NCBI GenBank assembly: GCA_028291285.1
Contig: JAQGIJ010000232.1
Span: forward strand, 1-8,526
From: Phenylobacterium sp.
GTDB taxonomy: Bacteria; Pseudomonadota; Alphaproteobacteria; Caulobacterales; Caulobacteraceae
Direction of reading: 5' to 3'
Length of the DNA: 8,526 nucleotides
The notes under the pieces were generated by a model. It searched no databases. It was given only the letters and a program-made list of their open reading frames with translations, and was not told the origin of the DNA. Below, in pieces: positions 1 to 6,241 of this stretch (positions are counted from its first letter, which is position 1; the number at the start of each line of letters is the position of its first letter). A program made the translations under genes and the position numbers.

Positions 1-62
1 TCGCCCGCGCCGAGCGCCGCGAGCGTCGAAGCGGCGTCCCAGTTCCAGCCCCCGTCGGACAT
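1..62 (-). CDS. N-terminal fragment of an unidentified gene (partial)
   Basis: An ATG at 62-60 opens a frame that stays open to the window edge and reads MSDGGWNWDAASTLAALGAG. It starts 31 bases downstream of the acetyltransferase stop and continues the same-strand gene series. No strong Shine-Dalgarno sequence is visible in front of it. Twenty residues are too few to assign a family. The Trp-x-Trp-Asp stretch near the start recalls the opening of some PAS sensor domains, but that is only a guess. The fragment could also be a chance open frame in GC-rich DNA, although its composition and its place in the gene series favour a real start. Confidence 0.42.
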   Translation of the reverse strand, partial: MSDGGWNWDAASTLAALGAG

Positions 63-93
63 CGATCGCGAAAGAACCCCCGGCGCCGGTCGG

Positions 94-705
94 CTAGACC
101 GACACCCCCTCGTCCGGGCTCTCGAGCGCGCTGTAAGGCGTGATCTGGCCGAACAGCACATGATCACGCCAGACGCCGTTAATTTTCAGATAAGCTTTGG
201 CGGCGCCTTCCTCGGCGAAGCCCGCCCGCAGCAGCAGGGTGCGCGACGGCCCGTTCTCCGGGATGCAGGCGGCCTCCAGCCGGTGCAGGCCGAGCGTGCG
301 GAAGGCGAAGTCGCAGAGCGCCTTGACCGCCGACAGCGTATGCCCCTGGCGGGTGAACGGGCGGCCGCACCAGTAGCCCACCGAGCCCATCTGCGCGACG
401 CCGCGACGGACGTTGGAGAGCGTGATGCCCCCGGTCAGCGCGTCGTCGGCGCCGCGGAACACGAAGAACGGGAAGGCGGCGCCCAGGTCGCGGTCGCGGG
501 CGTAGGCGGTGAGCCGCCGGCGGAAGGCCGCGCGGGTCAGGTCGTCGGTCGGCCAGGTGGGCTCCCAGGGCTGCAGGAAGCTCCGCGAGGTCGCGCGCAG
601 GTCGCGCCATTCGCCATAGTCCCCCGCCCGCGGCGGACGCAGGTACACGCGCTCGCACTCCAGGCGGAGCCCGCTCTCCGGCGCGATCCAATCCAGCAAC
701 GCCAT
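94..705 (-). CDS. GNAT family N-acetyltransferase, RimJ/RimL type
   Basis: This 203-residue protein has the layout of RimJ/RimL-like acetyltransferases, which move an acetyl group from acetyl-CoA to N-terminal or small-molecule amines in the cytoplasm. The N-terminal part carries LRPPRAGDYGEW (22-33). The core has GSVGYWCGRPFTRQG (107-121), where GYW and the following Arg/Gln-Gly correspond to the acetyl-CoA loop, then LHRLEAACIPENGPSRTLLLR (140-160) with the conserved Asn and Ser, then RAGFAEEG (160-167). LKINGVWRDHVLF (173-185) is a typical RimJ/RimL C-terminal strand. The canonical Gly-x-Gly/Ala of the CoA loop is Gly-His-Thr here, a mild departure. The ATG at 705 was chosen because homology begins there; the open frame extends far upstream only as an antisense-style shadow of the peptidase gene. 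It lies 56 bases after the M16 peptidase stop. An AAGGA lies about 13 bases upstream, farther than ideal. The substrate cannot be deduced. Confidence 0.88.
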   Translation of the reverse strand: MALLDWIAPESGLRLECERVYLRPPRAGDYGEWRDLRATSRSFLQPWEPTWPTDDLTRAAFRRRLTAYARDRDLGAAFPFFVFRGADDALTGGITLSNVRRGVAQMGSVGYWCGRPFTRQGHTLSAVKALCDFAFRTLGLHRLEAACIPENGPSRTLLLRAGFAEEGAAKAYLKINGVWRDHVLFGQITPYSALESPDEGVSV

Positions 706-761
706 CCCCGAAGCGTCGTCCTTTTGCCGCCCGCGATCAAGTTTCGTGCTTGCGGCCTGCG

Positions 762-2057
762 CTAGCCGAACAGCGCCTTCTCGAACGCCCCCGCCGCCTT
801 CAGCGAGGCGCGGGGGCCGAGCACGGCGACGGCGGTGCGGCGGGCGTCGAGGATTTTCTGCGTCAGGCGCACGAGGTCGTCGGCGATCACGGCGTCCACC
901 TCGGCCCCCACCTCCGCCGGATCGAGCGTGCGGCCGAAGATCAGCACCTGGCCGGCGGCCTGTTCGGCGCGGGCCAGCGGCTGCTCCCTGGCCATGAACA
1001 TCGAGCCCTTCAGCTGGGCCTTGGCGCGGGCGAGCTCGCCTGGGCTCACCGGCGTGGTCATCGCCAGGAGCTCGCGGGCGACCACCTCGGCAAGCTCGAC
1101 CGCGTGCTCGGCCGCGCAGCCGGCGAAGACGCCCAGCACGCCGACGTCGGCATAGGTCTCGCAATAGGCGTCGACGGCGTAGGCCAGGCCGCGCTTCTCG
1201 CGCGCCTCCTGGAACAGCCGGGACGCCATGCCGCCGCCGAGAATCTCCGCCAGCAGCCGCAGGGCGAAATAGTCCGGGTCGAGCACGCCGACCGCGGGCA
1301 GCAGCAGCACGAGGTTGGCCTGCTCCAGCCGCTTGGCGGTGGGGCGCAGGCCGCCGTGGAAGGCCGCCGGCTGCGGGGCGGGCGCCTCGGCGGCGCGCTG
1401 CGGCTGGCCGAAGTCGCGTTCGGCGAGCCTGAGCACCTCGTCCTCGTCCACCGCGCCGGCGGCGCTGACGATCAGGGTGTCGGGCGAATAGAGCGCCGCG
1501 CGCCAGGCGCCGAGCGTCTCCGGCGTGGCGGCGCCGATGGAGGCGGGCGTCCCCAGGATCGGCCGGCCCAGCGACTGGCCCTCGAAGGCGGCGGCCTGCG
1601 CCAGCTCGAAGACCAGGTCGTCGGGGGTGTCGGCGGCCTCGGCGATCTCCTGGCCGACGACCTGCTTCTCGCGCTCGAGGTCGCCCTCGTCCATGTGCGG
1701 CCGCAGCACCAGGTCGGCGACGACGGCGCAGCCCAGGTCGAGGCCGCCCTTCAGGGCGCGCACCTGGAAACTGGTCCGCTCGTAGCCGGTGGCGGCGTTG
1801 ATGTGCCCGCCCTCGCCCTCGATGGCCTCGACGACGGCGCGGGCCGAGCGCCCGCCGGCGCCCTTGAAGACCATGTGCTCCAGGAGGTGCGACCAGCCGG
1901 AGCGGACCTCGTCCTCGCTGCGCGCGCCGCGGCCGGACACCACCGACAGCGCCACCGTCTGCAGACCGGCGATGGGATCGCACACCACGCGCACGCCATT
2001 GGCGAGGCGGTGCACGCGGGGCGTGGCCGCCTCAGGCTTCGGCGAAAGCGCGGACAT
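762..2057 (-). CDS. M16 family zinc metallopeptidase (pitrilysin / processing-peptidase-like)
   Basis: This 431-residue protein is a single-chain M16 peptidase of the bacterial processing-peptidase size class. The inverted zinc motif HLLEH is at 57-61 (His57, Glu60, His61), followed by MVFKG. Glu137, in VVGQEIAEA, lies where the third zinc ligand is expected, 75 residues after His61. The segment GGHINAATGYERTSFQV (83-99) is the usual Asn-Ala-x-Thr strand of the active domain. The C-terminal domain has the ALYSPDTLIVSAAG segment and the SRLFQEAREKRGLAYAVDA region with the Arg and Tyr used by the family for substrate binding. No signal peptide is evident, so a cytoplasmic or membrane-peripheral location is inferred. 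It is complete, with catalytic residues intact. The ATG at 2057 lies inside the end of thrC (26-base overlap) with AAGGG just upstream, suggesting translational coupling. Its substrate is unknown; M16 members degrade small peptides or process precursors. Confidence 0.93.
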   Translation of the reverse strand: MSALSPKPEAATPRVHRLANGVRVVCDPIAGLQTVALSVVSGRGARSEDEVRSGWSHLLEHMVFKGAGGRSARAVVEAIEGEGGHINAATGYERTSFQVRALKGGLDLGCAVVADLVLRPHMDEGDLEREKQVVGQEIAEAADTPDDLVFELAQAAAFEGQSLGRPILGTPASIGAATPETLGAWRAALYSPDTLIVSAAGAVDEDEVLRLAERDFGQPQRAAEAPAPQPAAFHGGLRPTAKRLEQANLVLLLPAVGVLDPDYFALRLLAEILGGGMASRLFQEAREKRGLAYAVDAYCETYADVGVLGVFAGCAAEHAVELAEVVARELLAMTTPVSPGELARAKAQLKGSMFMAREQPLARAEQAAGQVLIFGRTLDPAEVGAEVDAVIADDLVRLTQKILDARRTAVAVLGPRASLKAAGAFEKALFG

Positions 2058-3423
2058 AGCCCTTGATCGTCTCCGTCTCAGCCGGCAGCCGCTCGAAGCG
2101 CTCCACCCGGTCCGCCAGGTCCGCCGCGCCGCGCGGCAGCTGCGGGGTCACGCCGGAGACCTTGGCGACGTCCTCCGGGAATTTGGCGGCATGCGCCGTC
2201 GAGAGCACCACCACCGGGCCGGGCGTATCCGCCGCGCGGGCGAGCGCGGCCACGCCCACCGCCGTATGCGGGTCGATCAGCGCCCCGGTGGCGTCAAGCG
2301 TCGAGACGATGGCCCGCGCGGTCTCGTCCTCGCTGACGCCGACGCCGCGGAACATCTGGCGCATCTGGGCCAGCGCGTCCGCCGGCACGTCGATGGCGCC
2401 GGTCTGGTTGAAGCCTTCGAAGGCCTTGGCGGTGGCGGCGGCGTCGCGGCCGGTCGTCTCGAAGAACAGCCGCTCGAAGTTGGAGGCCGACTGGATGTCC
2501 ATGGCCGGGCTCATGGTGGCGCGCACCTGGCCGCGGACGTAGCGGCCGGTCTCGAAGGCCGCCGCCAGGATGTCGTTGGCGTTGGTGGCGACCACGATGC
2601 GGCCGATCGGCAGGCCCATGCGGCTGGCCACGAAGCCGGCGAAGGCGTCGCCGAAGTTGCCGGACGGCACGCAGAAGCTCACCGGCCGGTACGGCGCGCC
2701 CAGGGCCACGGCGCTGGTGAAGTAGTAGACCGCCTGCGCCGCGATGCGGGCGAAGTTGATCGAGTTGACGCCGGAGAGGTCCACCGCCTGGCGCAGGCTC
2801 TTGTCCTGGAAGGCCTGCTTCACGATCGCCTGGCAGTCGTCGAAGGTGCCGCGCACCGCCACGCAGCTGACGTTGGCCTCGGACGCCGTGGTCATGAAGC
2901 GCCGCTGCACCTCGCTGATCCGCCCTTCGGGGAACAGCGCGACCACCTTGACGTGCTTGCGGCCGCGGAAGGCCTCCACCGCCGCCCCGCCGGTGTCGCC
3001 GGAGGTGGCGCACAGGATGGTCTGGACGCGGTTCTGCTGGCCCAGCACGTGGTCGTAGAGACGCGCCAGGATCTGCATGGCCACGTCCTTGAAGGCGAGG
3101 CTGGGACCATGGAAGAGCTCGGCCATGAAGGCGTTCGGAGCGATCTGCACCAGCGGCACGACGGCGGCGTGCTTGAAGCTGGCGTAGGCCTCGCGGGACA
3201 TCTCGGTGAGGGTAGCGGCCGGGTTCTCGTCGCCGGCGAAGGCGACGATCACCGCGGGAGCCACCTCGTGGTAGGGCCGCCCCGCGAAGCCGGCGATCTC
3301 GTCGCGCGTGAACTGCGGCCAGGCTTCCGGCACATAGAGGCCGCCGTCCGGCGCCAGCCCCGCCAGCACCGCATCGACGAAGCCGACCGCCGGCGCGTCG
3401 CCGCGCGTCGAGACGTAGCGCAT
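2032..3423 (-). CDS. thrC: Threonine synthase
   Basis: This enzyme converts O-phospho-L-homoserine and water to L-threonine and phosphate, the last step of threonine synthesis in the cytoplasm, using pyridoxal phosphate. The 463-residue length is normal for the long (E. coli/yeast type) class. The start MRYVSTRGDAPAVGF is diagnostic, and GLAPDGGLYVPE follows (22-33). Lys112 in HGPSLAFKDVAMQ is the expected Schiff-base lysine. ATSGDTGGAA (139-148) and VPSGNFGDAF (252-261) are the cofactor phosphate-binding and second-domain motifs. The ATG at 3423 directly abuts the SURF1 stop, with GGAAGG five bases before it, so the start is well supported. The gene ends 26 bases inside the next one. It sits in a respiratory-oxidase cluster although its pathway is unrelated, which suggests shared transcription with the oxidase assembly genes. 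All key motifs are intact. Confidence 0.96.
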   Translation of the reverse strand: MRYVSTRGDAPAVGFVDAVLAGLAPDGGLYVPEAWPQFTRDEIAGFAGRPYHEVAPAVIVAFAGDENPAATLTEMSREAYASFKHAAVVPLVQIAPNAFMAELFHGPSLAFKDVAMQILARLYDHVLGQQNRVQTILCATSGDTGGAAVEAFRGRKHVKVVALFPEGRISEVQRRFMTTASEANVSCVAVRGTFDDCQAIVKQAFQDKSLRQAVDLSGVNSINFARIAAQAVYYFTSAVALGAPYRPVSFCVPSGNFGDAFAGFVASRMGLPIGRIVVATNANDILAAAFETGRYVRGQVRATMSPAMDIQSASNFERLFFETTGRDAAATAKAFEGFNQTGAIDVPADALAQMRQMFRGVGVSEDETARAIVSTLDATGALIDPHTAVGVAALARAADTPGPVVVLSTAHAAKFPEDVAKVSGVTPQLPRGAADLADRVERFERLPAETETIKGYVRAFAEA

Positions 3424-4191
3424 CTAGACCTTCCGCCTTCTTGCGAGCATGGCGGCATAGACGCCGACCAGGGCCGCGGCAAGGCCGAACCAGGTGAGCG
3501 CGTACTCCAGGTGGCGGTTCGGGATCTCCGCCGGCAGCGGCGCGGGGACCAGATCCTTGAAGTTCGGATTCGTCGGCGTCTCGGCGAACAGGAAGATCGG
3601 CGCAGGCTGCGGGGCGCCGAGCGCACGGCCCATCGCCGGGATGTCGCGGGAGAACCAGCGGCCGCCCGCCAAATTGTTCTTCGGCGTCACGAAGCTGGCG
3701 CGATCGGGAGTGCGCAACACGCCTGTCAGCTCCACCGGCGCGGTGTCGGCGCGGTCCACCGGCGGGCGGGCCGTGATGGTGTCCGGCACGAAGCCGCGGT
3801 CGACGAGGATGCTGCGGTAGCGCGCGCTCGCCACCTCGCAGGCCGAGACGAGGCGCCAGCCGGCCGCGCCGTCCTTCAGCCCGTAGAGCTCGAGGAAGGG
3901 CGCGGCGGCGAGCCCGGCGCAGGCCACGCGGACGCGGGTGAAGCTCACGTCGCGGCCGTGCGCCAGGGCGTCCAGCACCGGCTCCAGCGGCCGGGCCGGG
4001 GCGGTCCGCAGGGCGGCGATGTGGGCGAGCAGCCCCTCCTTCCACTTCAGCCGCTGCAGCTGCCAGACGCCGAGCGCGATCAGCAGCGCCAGCGCGATGG
4101 CCGTGGCGATCGTCAGGCCGACGGGGAAGCCGGAGGCGTGCGCCGGCGGCTGCGCGCGGGGCGGCAGCTGCGGCTCCCAGCTCTCAGCCAT
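3424..4191 (-). CDS. surf1: SURF1 family cytochrome c oxidase assembly protein
   Basis: SURF1 proteins are inner-membrane factors that help insert heme a into subunit I of aa3 oxidases. This 255-residue protein has the standard architecture: a short N-terminal tail rich in Pro and Ala, transmembrane helix 1 at about 22-41, the signature GVWQLQRLKWKE (41-52), a large periplasmic domain with GGRWFSRD (176-183) and FKDLVPAPLP (211-220), and transmembrane helix 2 starting in NRHLEYALTWFGLAAALVG (225-243). His227 is in the conserved position linked to heme a binding in Paracoccus Surf1. The ATG at 4191 lies within the end of the DUF983 gene (8-base overlap) with no convincing Shine-Dalgarno, consistent with coupled translation. 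The stop TAG is followed at once by the thrC ATG. Placement after ctaE and before thrC supports the assignment. Confidence 0.94.
   Translation of the reverse strand: MAESWEPQLPPRAQPPAHASGFPVGLTIATAIALALLIALGVWQLQRLKWKEGLLAHIAALRTAPARPLEPVLDALAHGRDVSFTRVRVACAGLAAAPFLELYGLKDGAAGWRLVSACEVASARYRSILVDRGFVPDTITARPPVDRADTAPVELTGVLRTPDRASFVTPKNNLAGGRWFSRDIPAMGRALGAPQPAPIFLFAETPTNPNFKDLVPAPLPAEIPNRHLEYALTWFGLAAALVGVYAAMLARRRKV
3429..3434 (-). promoter_or_regulatory. Ribosome binding site of thrC inside the SURF1 gene
   Basis: On the minus strand GGAAGG lies in the last codons of SURF1, five bases before the thrC ATG, with the SURF1 stop TAG filling the space up to the ATG. It is the best-placed Shine-Dalgarno sequence I found in the window. 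It fixes the thrC start and makes coupled or reinitiated translation likely. Confidence 0.6.
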
Positions 4192-4543
4192 GGCGCGCTT
4201 CGGAGGCCTTGTTCTTGAACTGCGAGGCCAAGAGCAGGCCCTTGGTCGGCCTGAGCAGCGCGAGGCAGATGACCAGGGTGGCGGGGAGCCACAGCACCAG
4301 GTGCACCCAGACGGGCGGGTGCACGGCGATCTCGGTGATCAGGGCGGAGAAGGCCACGATGAAGCCGGCGATCAGGATCACGAACACCGCCGGCCCGTCG
4401 CCGCTGTCGGCCTTGGCGAGGTCGAAGCCGCAGGCCTCGCAGCGAGGCGACACCTTGAGGAAGCCCTCGAACAGGTGTCCCTCGCCGCAGTTCGGACAGC
4501 GCCCCCTGAGACCCGCCAGGAACGGGTTGGGCGCCGCGCTCAT
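4184..4543 (-). CDS. DUF983 zinc-ribbon membrane protein
   Basis: This 119-residue protein matches the DUF983 pattern. An N-terminal zinc-ribbon-like motif has CPNCGEGHLF (Cys16, Cys19) and CEACGFDL (Cys35, Cys38), and two hydrophobic helices follow at about 52-71 and 77-98, with a basic tail. The family has no established biochemical function that I know of. Four well-spaced cysteines suggest a bound zinc ion, and the two helices place it in the inner membrane. It starts one base after the ctaE stop and overlaps the SURF1 start by 8 bases, so it is embedded in the oxidase assembly block. This context makes a role in oxidase maturation or subunit III stability a reasonable inference, but the sequence does not prove it. 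Confidence 0.9.
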   Translation of the reverse strand: MSAAPNPFLAGLRGRCPNCGEGHLFEGFLKVSPRCEACGFDLAKADSGDGPAVFVILIAGFIVAFSALITEIAVHPPVWVHLVLWLPATLVICLALLRPTKGLLLASQFKNKASEARHG

Positions 4544-4544
4544 C

Positions 4545-5414
4545 TCAGCCGCCCGAGGCGCCGAAGATCACGTAGATGAAGGCGAACAGGAACAGCCACA
4601 CCACGTCGACGAAGTGCCAGTACCAGGCCGCCGCCTCGAAGCCGAAATGCTTCTGCGGGGTGAAGCCGCCGGCCATCAGCCGGGCCAGGCAGACGATCAG
4701 GAACAGGGTGCCGATCAGCACGTGGAAGCCGTGGAAGCCGGTGGCCATGAAGAAGGACGAGCCGTAGAGGCCGGCGTTGGTCGCCTCGGCGTTGAAGAAA
4801 TACTTGTGCTCGATGATGTGGTGGTACTCGTAGGCCTGCACCGAGGTGAACATGATACCCAGCACGATGGTGAGGGCCAGACCGATCTTGGCGCCCTTGC
4901 GGTCGCCCTGCTGCAGGGCGTGGTGGGCCCAGGTGACCGTGGTGCCGGACAACAGCAGGGTGAGCGTGTTGACCAGCGGCAGGTGCCAGGCCGGCACCGT
5001 CTCCACCCCGTGCGGCGGCCACTGGGCCCAGGCCGTGCGCACCTCGTCGATCGACGACAGGGTGCGGTGGTGGTGGAACAGGGCCATCTCGAAGAAGACC
5101 CAGAACCACGCCACGAAGAACATCACCTCCGAGGCGATGAACAGGATCATGCCGTAGCGCAGGCCGATGGAGACCACCGGGGTGTGGTCGCCCTCGTTGG
5201 CTTCCTTGACGACGTCGCTCCACCACAAGGCCATGGTGACCAGCACGCCGAACAGGCCGAGGAAGAACAGCCACGGATTGTGCTGCGGCACGCCCAGCAG
5301 GCCCTTCATCCAGGCCACGCCGCCCAGCGCCATGAGCGTCGCCGCGACCGAGCCGACGAGCGGCCACGGGCTCGGGTTCACGAGGTGGTAGTCGTGCTTC
5401 ACGCCTTCGGCCAT
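4545..5414 (-). CDS. ctaE: Cytochrome c oxidase subunit III
   Basis: Subunit III is part of the aa3 oxidase core in the inner membrane; it binds lipid and stabilises proton uptake and turnover of subunit I. The 289 residues form seven hydrophobic helices in the usual pattern. Recognisable segments are KHDYHLVNPSPWPL (6-19), WWSDVVKEANEGDHTPVVS (64-82), GLRYGMILFIASEVMFF (84-100) with the membrane-buried Glu96, NTLTLLLSGTTVTWAHHAL (149-167), ATGFHGFHVLIGT (224-236) and AWYWHFVDVVWLFLF (263-277). Length and motifs are normal and no residue appears to be missing. The start ATG at 5414 has AGGA (complement of 5420-5423) five bases upstream. A 115-base gap separates it from ctaG and contains a candidate promoter. 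The next gene begins one base after its stop. Confidence 0.97.
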   Translation of the reverse strand: MAEGVKHDYHLVNPSPWPLVGSVAATLMALGGVAWMKGLLGVPQHNPWLFFLGLFGVLVTMALWWSDVVKEANEGDHTPVVSIGLRYGMILFIASEVMFFVAWFWVFFEMALFHHHRTLSSIDEVRTAWAQWPPHGVETVPAWHLPLVNTLTLLLSGTTVTWAHHALQQGDRKGAKIGLALTIVLGIMFTSVQAYEYHHIIEHKYFFNAEATNAGLYGSSFFMATGFHGFHVLIGTLFLIVCLARLMAGGFTPQKHFGFEAAAWYWHFVDVVWLFLFAFIYVIFGASGG

Positions 5415-5493
5415 CGCAGTCCTGATCCCTCTAAATCCCCCAAGCGGCCGGGCCCGCGGATTCGCACCCGCGACGGCGGCCGTTTGGCGTGAC

Positions 5494-5523
5494 GCTATAG
5501 CCCTGCGCCGGGCGCTCCGCCAA
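5494..5523 (-). promoter_or_regulatory. Candidate sigma-70 type promoter for ctaE and downstream genes
   Basis: On the minus strand TTGGCGG (5523-5517) and GCTATAGC (5501-5494) are separated by 15 bases. They resemble the Caulobacter housekeeping consensus TTGACG(S)-spacer-GCTANAWC, with one mismatch in each box and a spacer slightly longer than usual. Transcription would start near 5487 and give an untranslated leader of roughly 70 bases before the ctaE ATG. The leader holds a small hairpin (CGCGG/CCGCG, 5455-5472). The TTGGCGG box overlaps a hairpin at the ctaG stop codon. This is pattern matching only. Confidence 0.33.
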
Positions 5524-5544
5524 GGGCTTTCAGCCCTTCGGCGG
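5517..5544 (-). terminator. Stem-loop at the ctaG stop codon (terminator-like, no T-tract)
   Basis: The arms CCGCC-AAGGGCT (5517-5528) and AGCCCTT-C-GGCGG (5532-5544) pair over 12 base pairs with a single bulged C and a three-base loop that overlaps the ctaG stop codon. No run of T follows in the transcribed direction, so it is not a classical intrinsic terminator. It could attenuate transcription, block 3' decay of the upstream message, or be a by-product of the overlapping promoter box. Confidence 0.4.
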
Positions 5545-6111
5545 GGCGACGTCGGTGGCCGGGAAGAAGGTGTAGGAGAGGGTGATCTCCTTGGCGTCCT
5601 TGGTCTCGTCGTCCTGGGCGTACTTCGGGTCGACGAAGTAGAGCACGGGCATCTCCACCGTCTGGTGCGCCTGCACCGTCTGGTCGGAGAAGCAGAAGCA
5701 CTGCAGCTTCTTGAAATAGGGCCCGGCCTGCTCGGGAACCACGTTGAACACCGCCCGCGCGGTGACCGGCTTGTCGGAGGTGTTGGTCACCTTGAAGAAG
5801 GCGAGCTTGGTCTCGCCGAGCTTCACCTGCTGGGCGGTCTGCTCGGCCGAGAAGTCCCAGGGCAGGTCGCGCAGGTTGGCGTCGAAGCGAATGGTCACGG
5901 TGTGGGCGATCACCTGCGTCGGCGCGGCCTTGGCGCGGCTGACGGTGCCGTCGAAGCCGGTGGCCTGGCAGAAGGCGCGGTAGAGCGGGATGGAGGCGTA
6001 GGCCGCCCCGATCATGCCGAAGAAGACGACGGCGCAGATCACCGCCACGTTGCGGTTGCGCCGCATCTGCGGCGACAGGCGCGCCGGCTCAGAAGGTCCG
6101 GGTCGCGACAT
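5530..6111 (-). CDS. ctaG: Cytochrome c oxidase assembly protein CtaG (Cox11)
   Basis: CtaG/Cox11 is a membrane-anchored copper chaperone whose periplasmic domain delivers copper to the CuB site of oxidase subunit I. The 193-residue protein has a short cytoplasmic tail, one transmembrane helix at about 22-42, then the conserved YRAFCQATGFDGT (45-57) with Cys48, and the copper-binding CFCF motif (138-141; Cys138, Cys140) in KKLQCFCFSDQTV. The C-terminal beta domain has MPVLYFVDPKY and ITLSYTFFP. All three family cysteines are present and the length is typical. The ATG at 6111 was chosen; a TTG three codons upstream (6120) is also open, and a later Met exists at 6066. The chosen start lies 23 bases inside the upstream CoxF-like gene, so translation is probably coupled. 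Confidence 0.95.
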   Translation of the reverse strand: MSRPGPSEPARLSPQMRRNRNVAVICAVVFFGMIGAAYASIPLYRAFCQATGFDGTVSRAKAAPTQVIAHTVTIRFDANLRDLPWDFSAEQTAQQVKLGETKLAFFKVTNTSDKPVTARAVFNVVPEQAGPYFKKLQCFCFSDQTVQAHQTVEMPVLYFVDPKYAQDDETKDAKEITLSYTFFPATDVAPPKG

Positions 6112-6241
6112 TGCCGCCAAGCCTCACCAGGGTGACCACGAAGATCAGGACGACGAACAGGAAAAGGCCGACCCCGAGCGCGATGTTGCGGCCGCGCCGC
6201 GCCTTGCTCTCGGCCTCGGTCTCCCGGGCGGGATCGCTCAT
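6089..6241 (-). CDS. CoxF-like small membrane protein of the oxidase operon
   Basis: A 50-residue frame runs from an ATG at 6241, which overlaps the ctaB stop in an ATGA junction, to a TGA at 6091-6089 inside the ctaG start region. The product begins MSDPARETEAESKARRGRN, a charged cytoplasmic tail, followed by one strongly hydrophobic helix (about 20-38) and the end VRLGGNVATRTF. Small single-helix proteins of this shape, with Lys/Arg-Arg-Asn before the helix and Val-x-Leu-Gly-Gly after it, occur between ctaB and ctaG in many alphaproteobacterial cox operons and are called CoxF-like. Their function is not established; assembly or stabilisation of the oxidase is inferred from position. Its small size makes it easy for gene callers to miss. 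Precise overlaps at both ends argue that it is translated. Confidence 0.86.
   Translation of the reverse strand: MSDPARETEAESKARRGRNIALGVGLFLFVVLIFVVTLVRLGGNVATRTF

Noticed and set aside
706..1983. The acetyltransferase frame stays open far upstream, as if encoding a 629-residue Arg/Gly/Ala-rich protein ending in a GNAT domain.
   Set aside because: The upstream part is a frame-shifted shadow of the M16 peptidase gene with low-complexity Arg-rich sequence. GNAT homology begins only at the ATG at 705, so there is no true fusion.
1789..4218. A plus-strand open frame of about 800 codons, antisense to thrC and SURF1.
   Set aside because: It is His/Arg/Gly-rich with no recognisable domain and mirrors well-identified minus-strand genes. 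Long antisense frames are expected in DNA this rich in GC.
4540..5367. Alternative minus-strand frame over ctaE, 275 codons.
   Set aside because: Arg/Pro/Gly-rich shadow frame; the real subunit III reads through the same DNA in another frame with all family motifs.
5450..5475. Minus-strand GGGTGCGAATCCGCG resembles the T-arm of a tRNA.
   Set aside because: Only a 5-base-pair stem and loop are present; no acceptor, D-arm or anticodon arm can be built around it, and the loop is not the usual TTCGAAT.
4209..5492. Plus-strand open frame antisense to ctaE.
   Set aside because: The product has no domain and skewed composition (Glu/His/Gln/Gly/Arg), while the minus strand encodes a complete subunit III.
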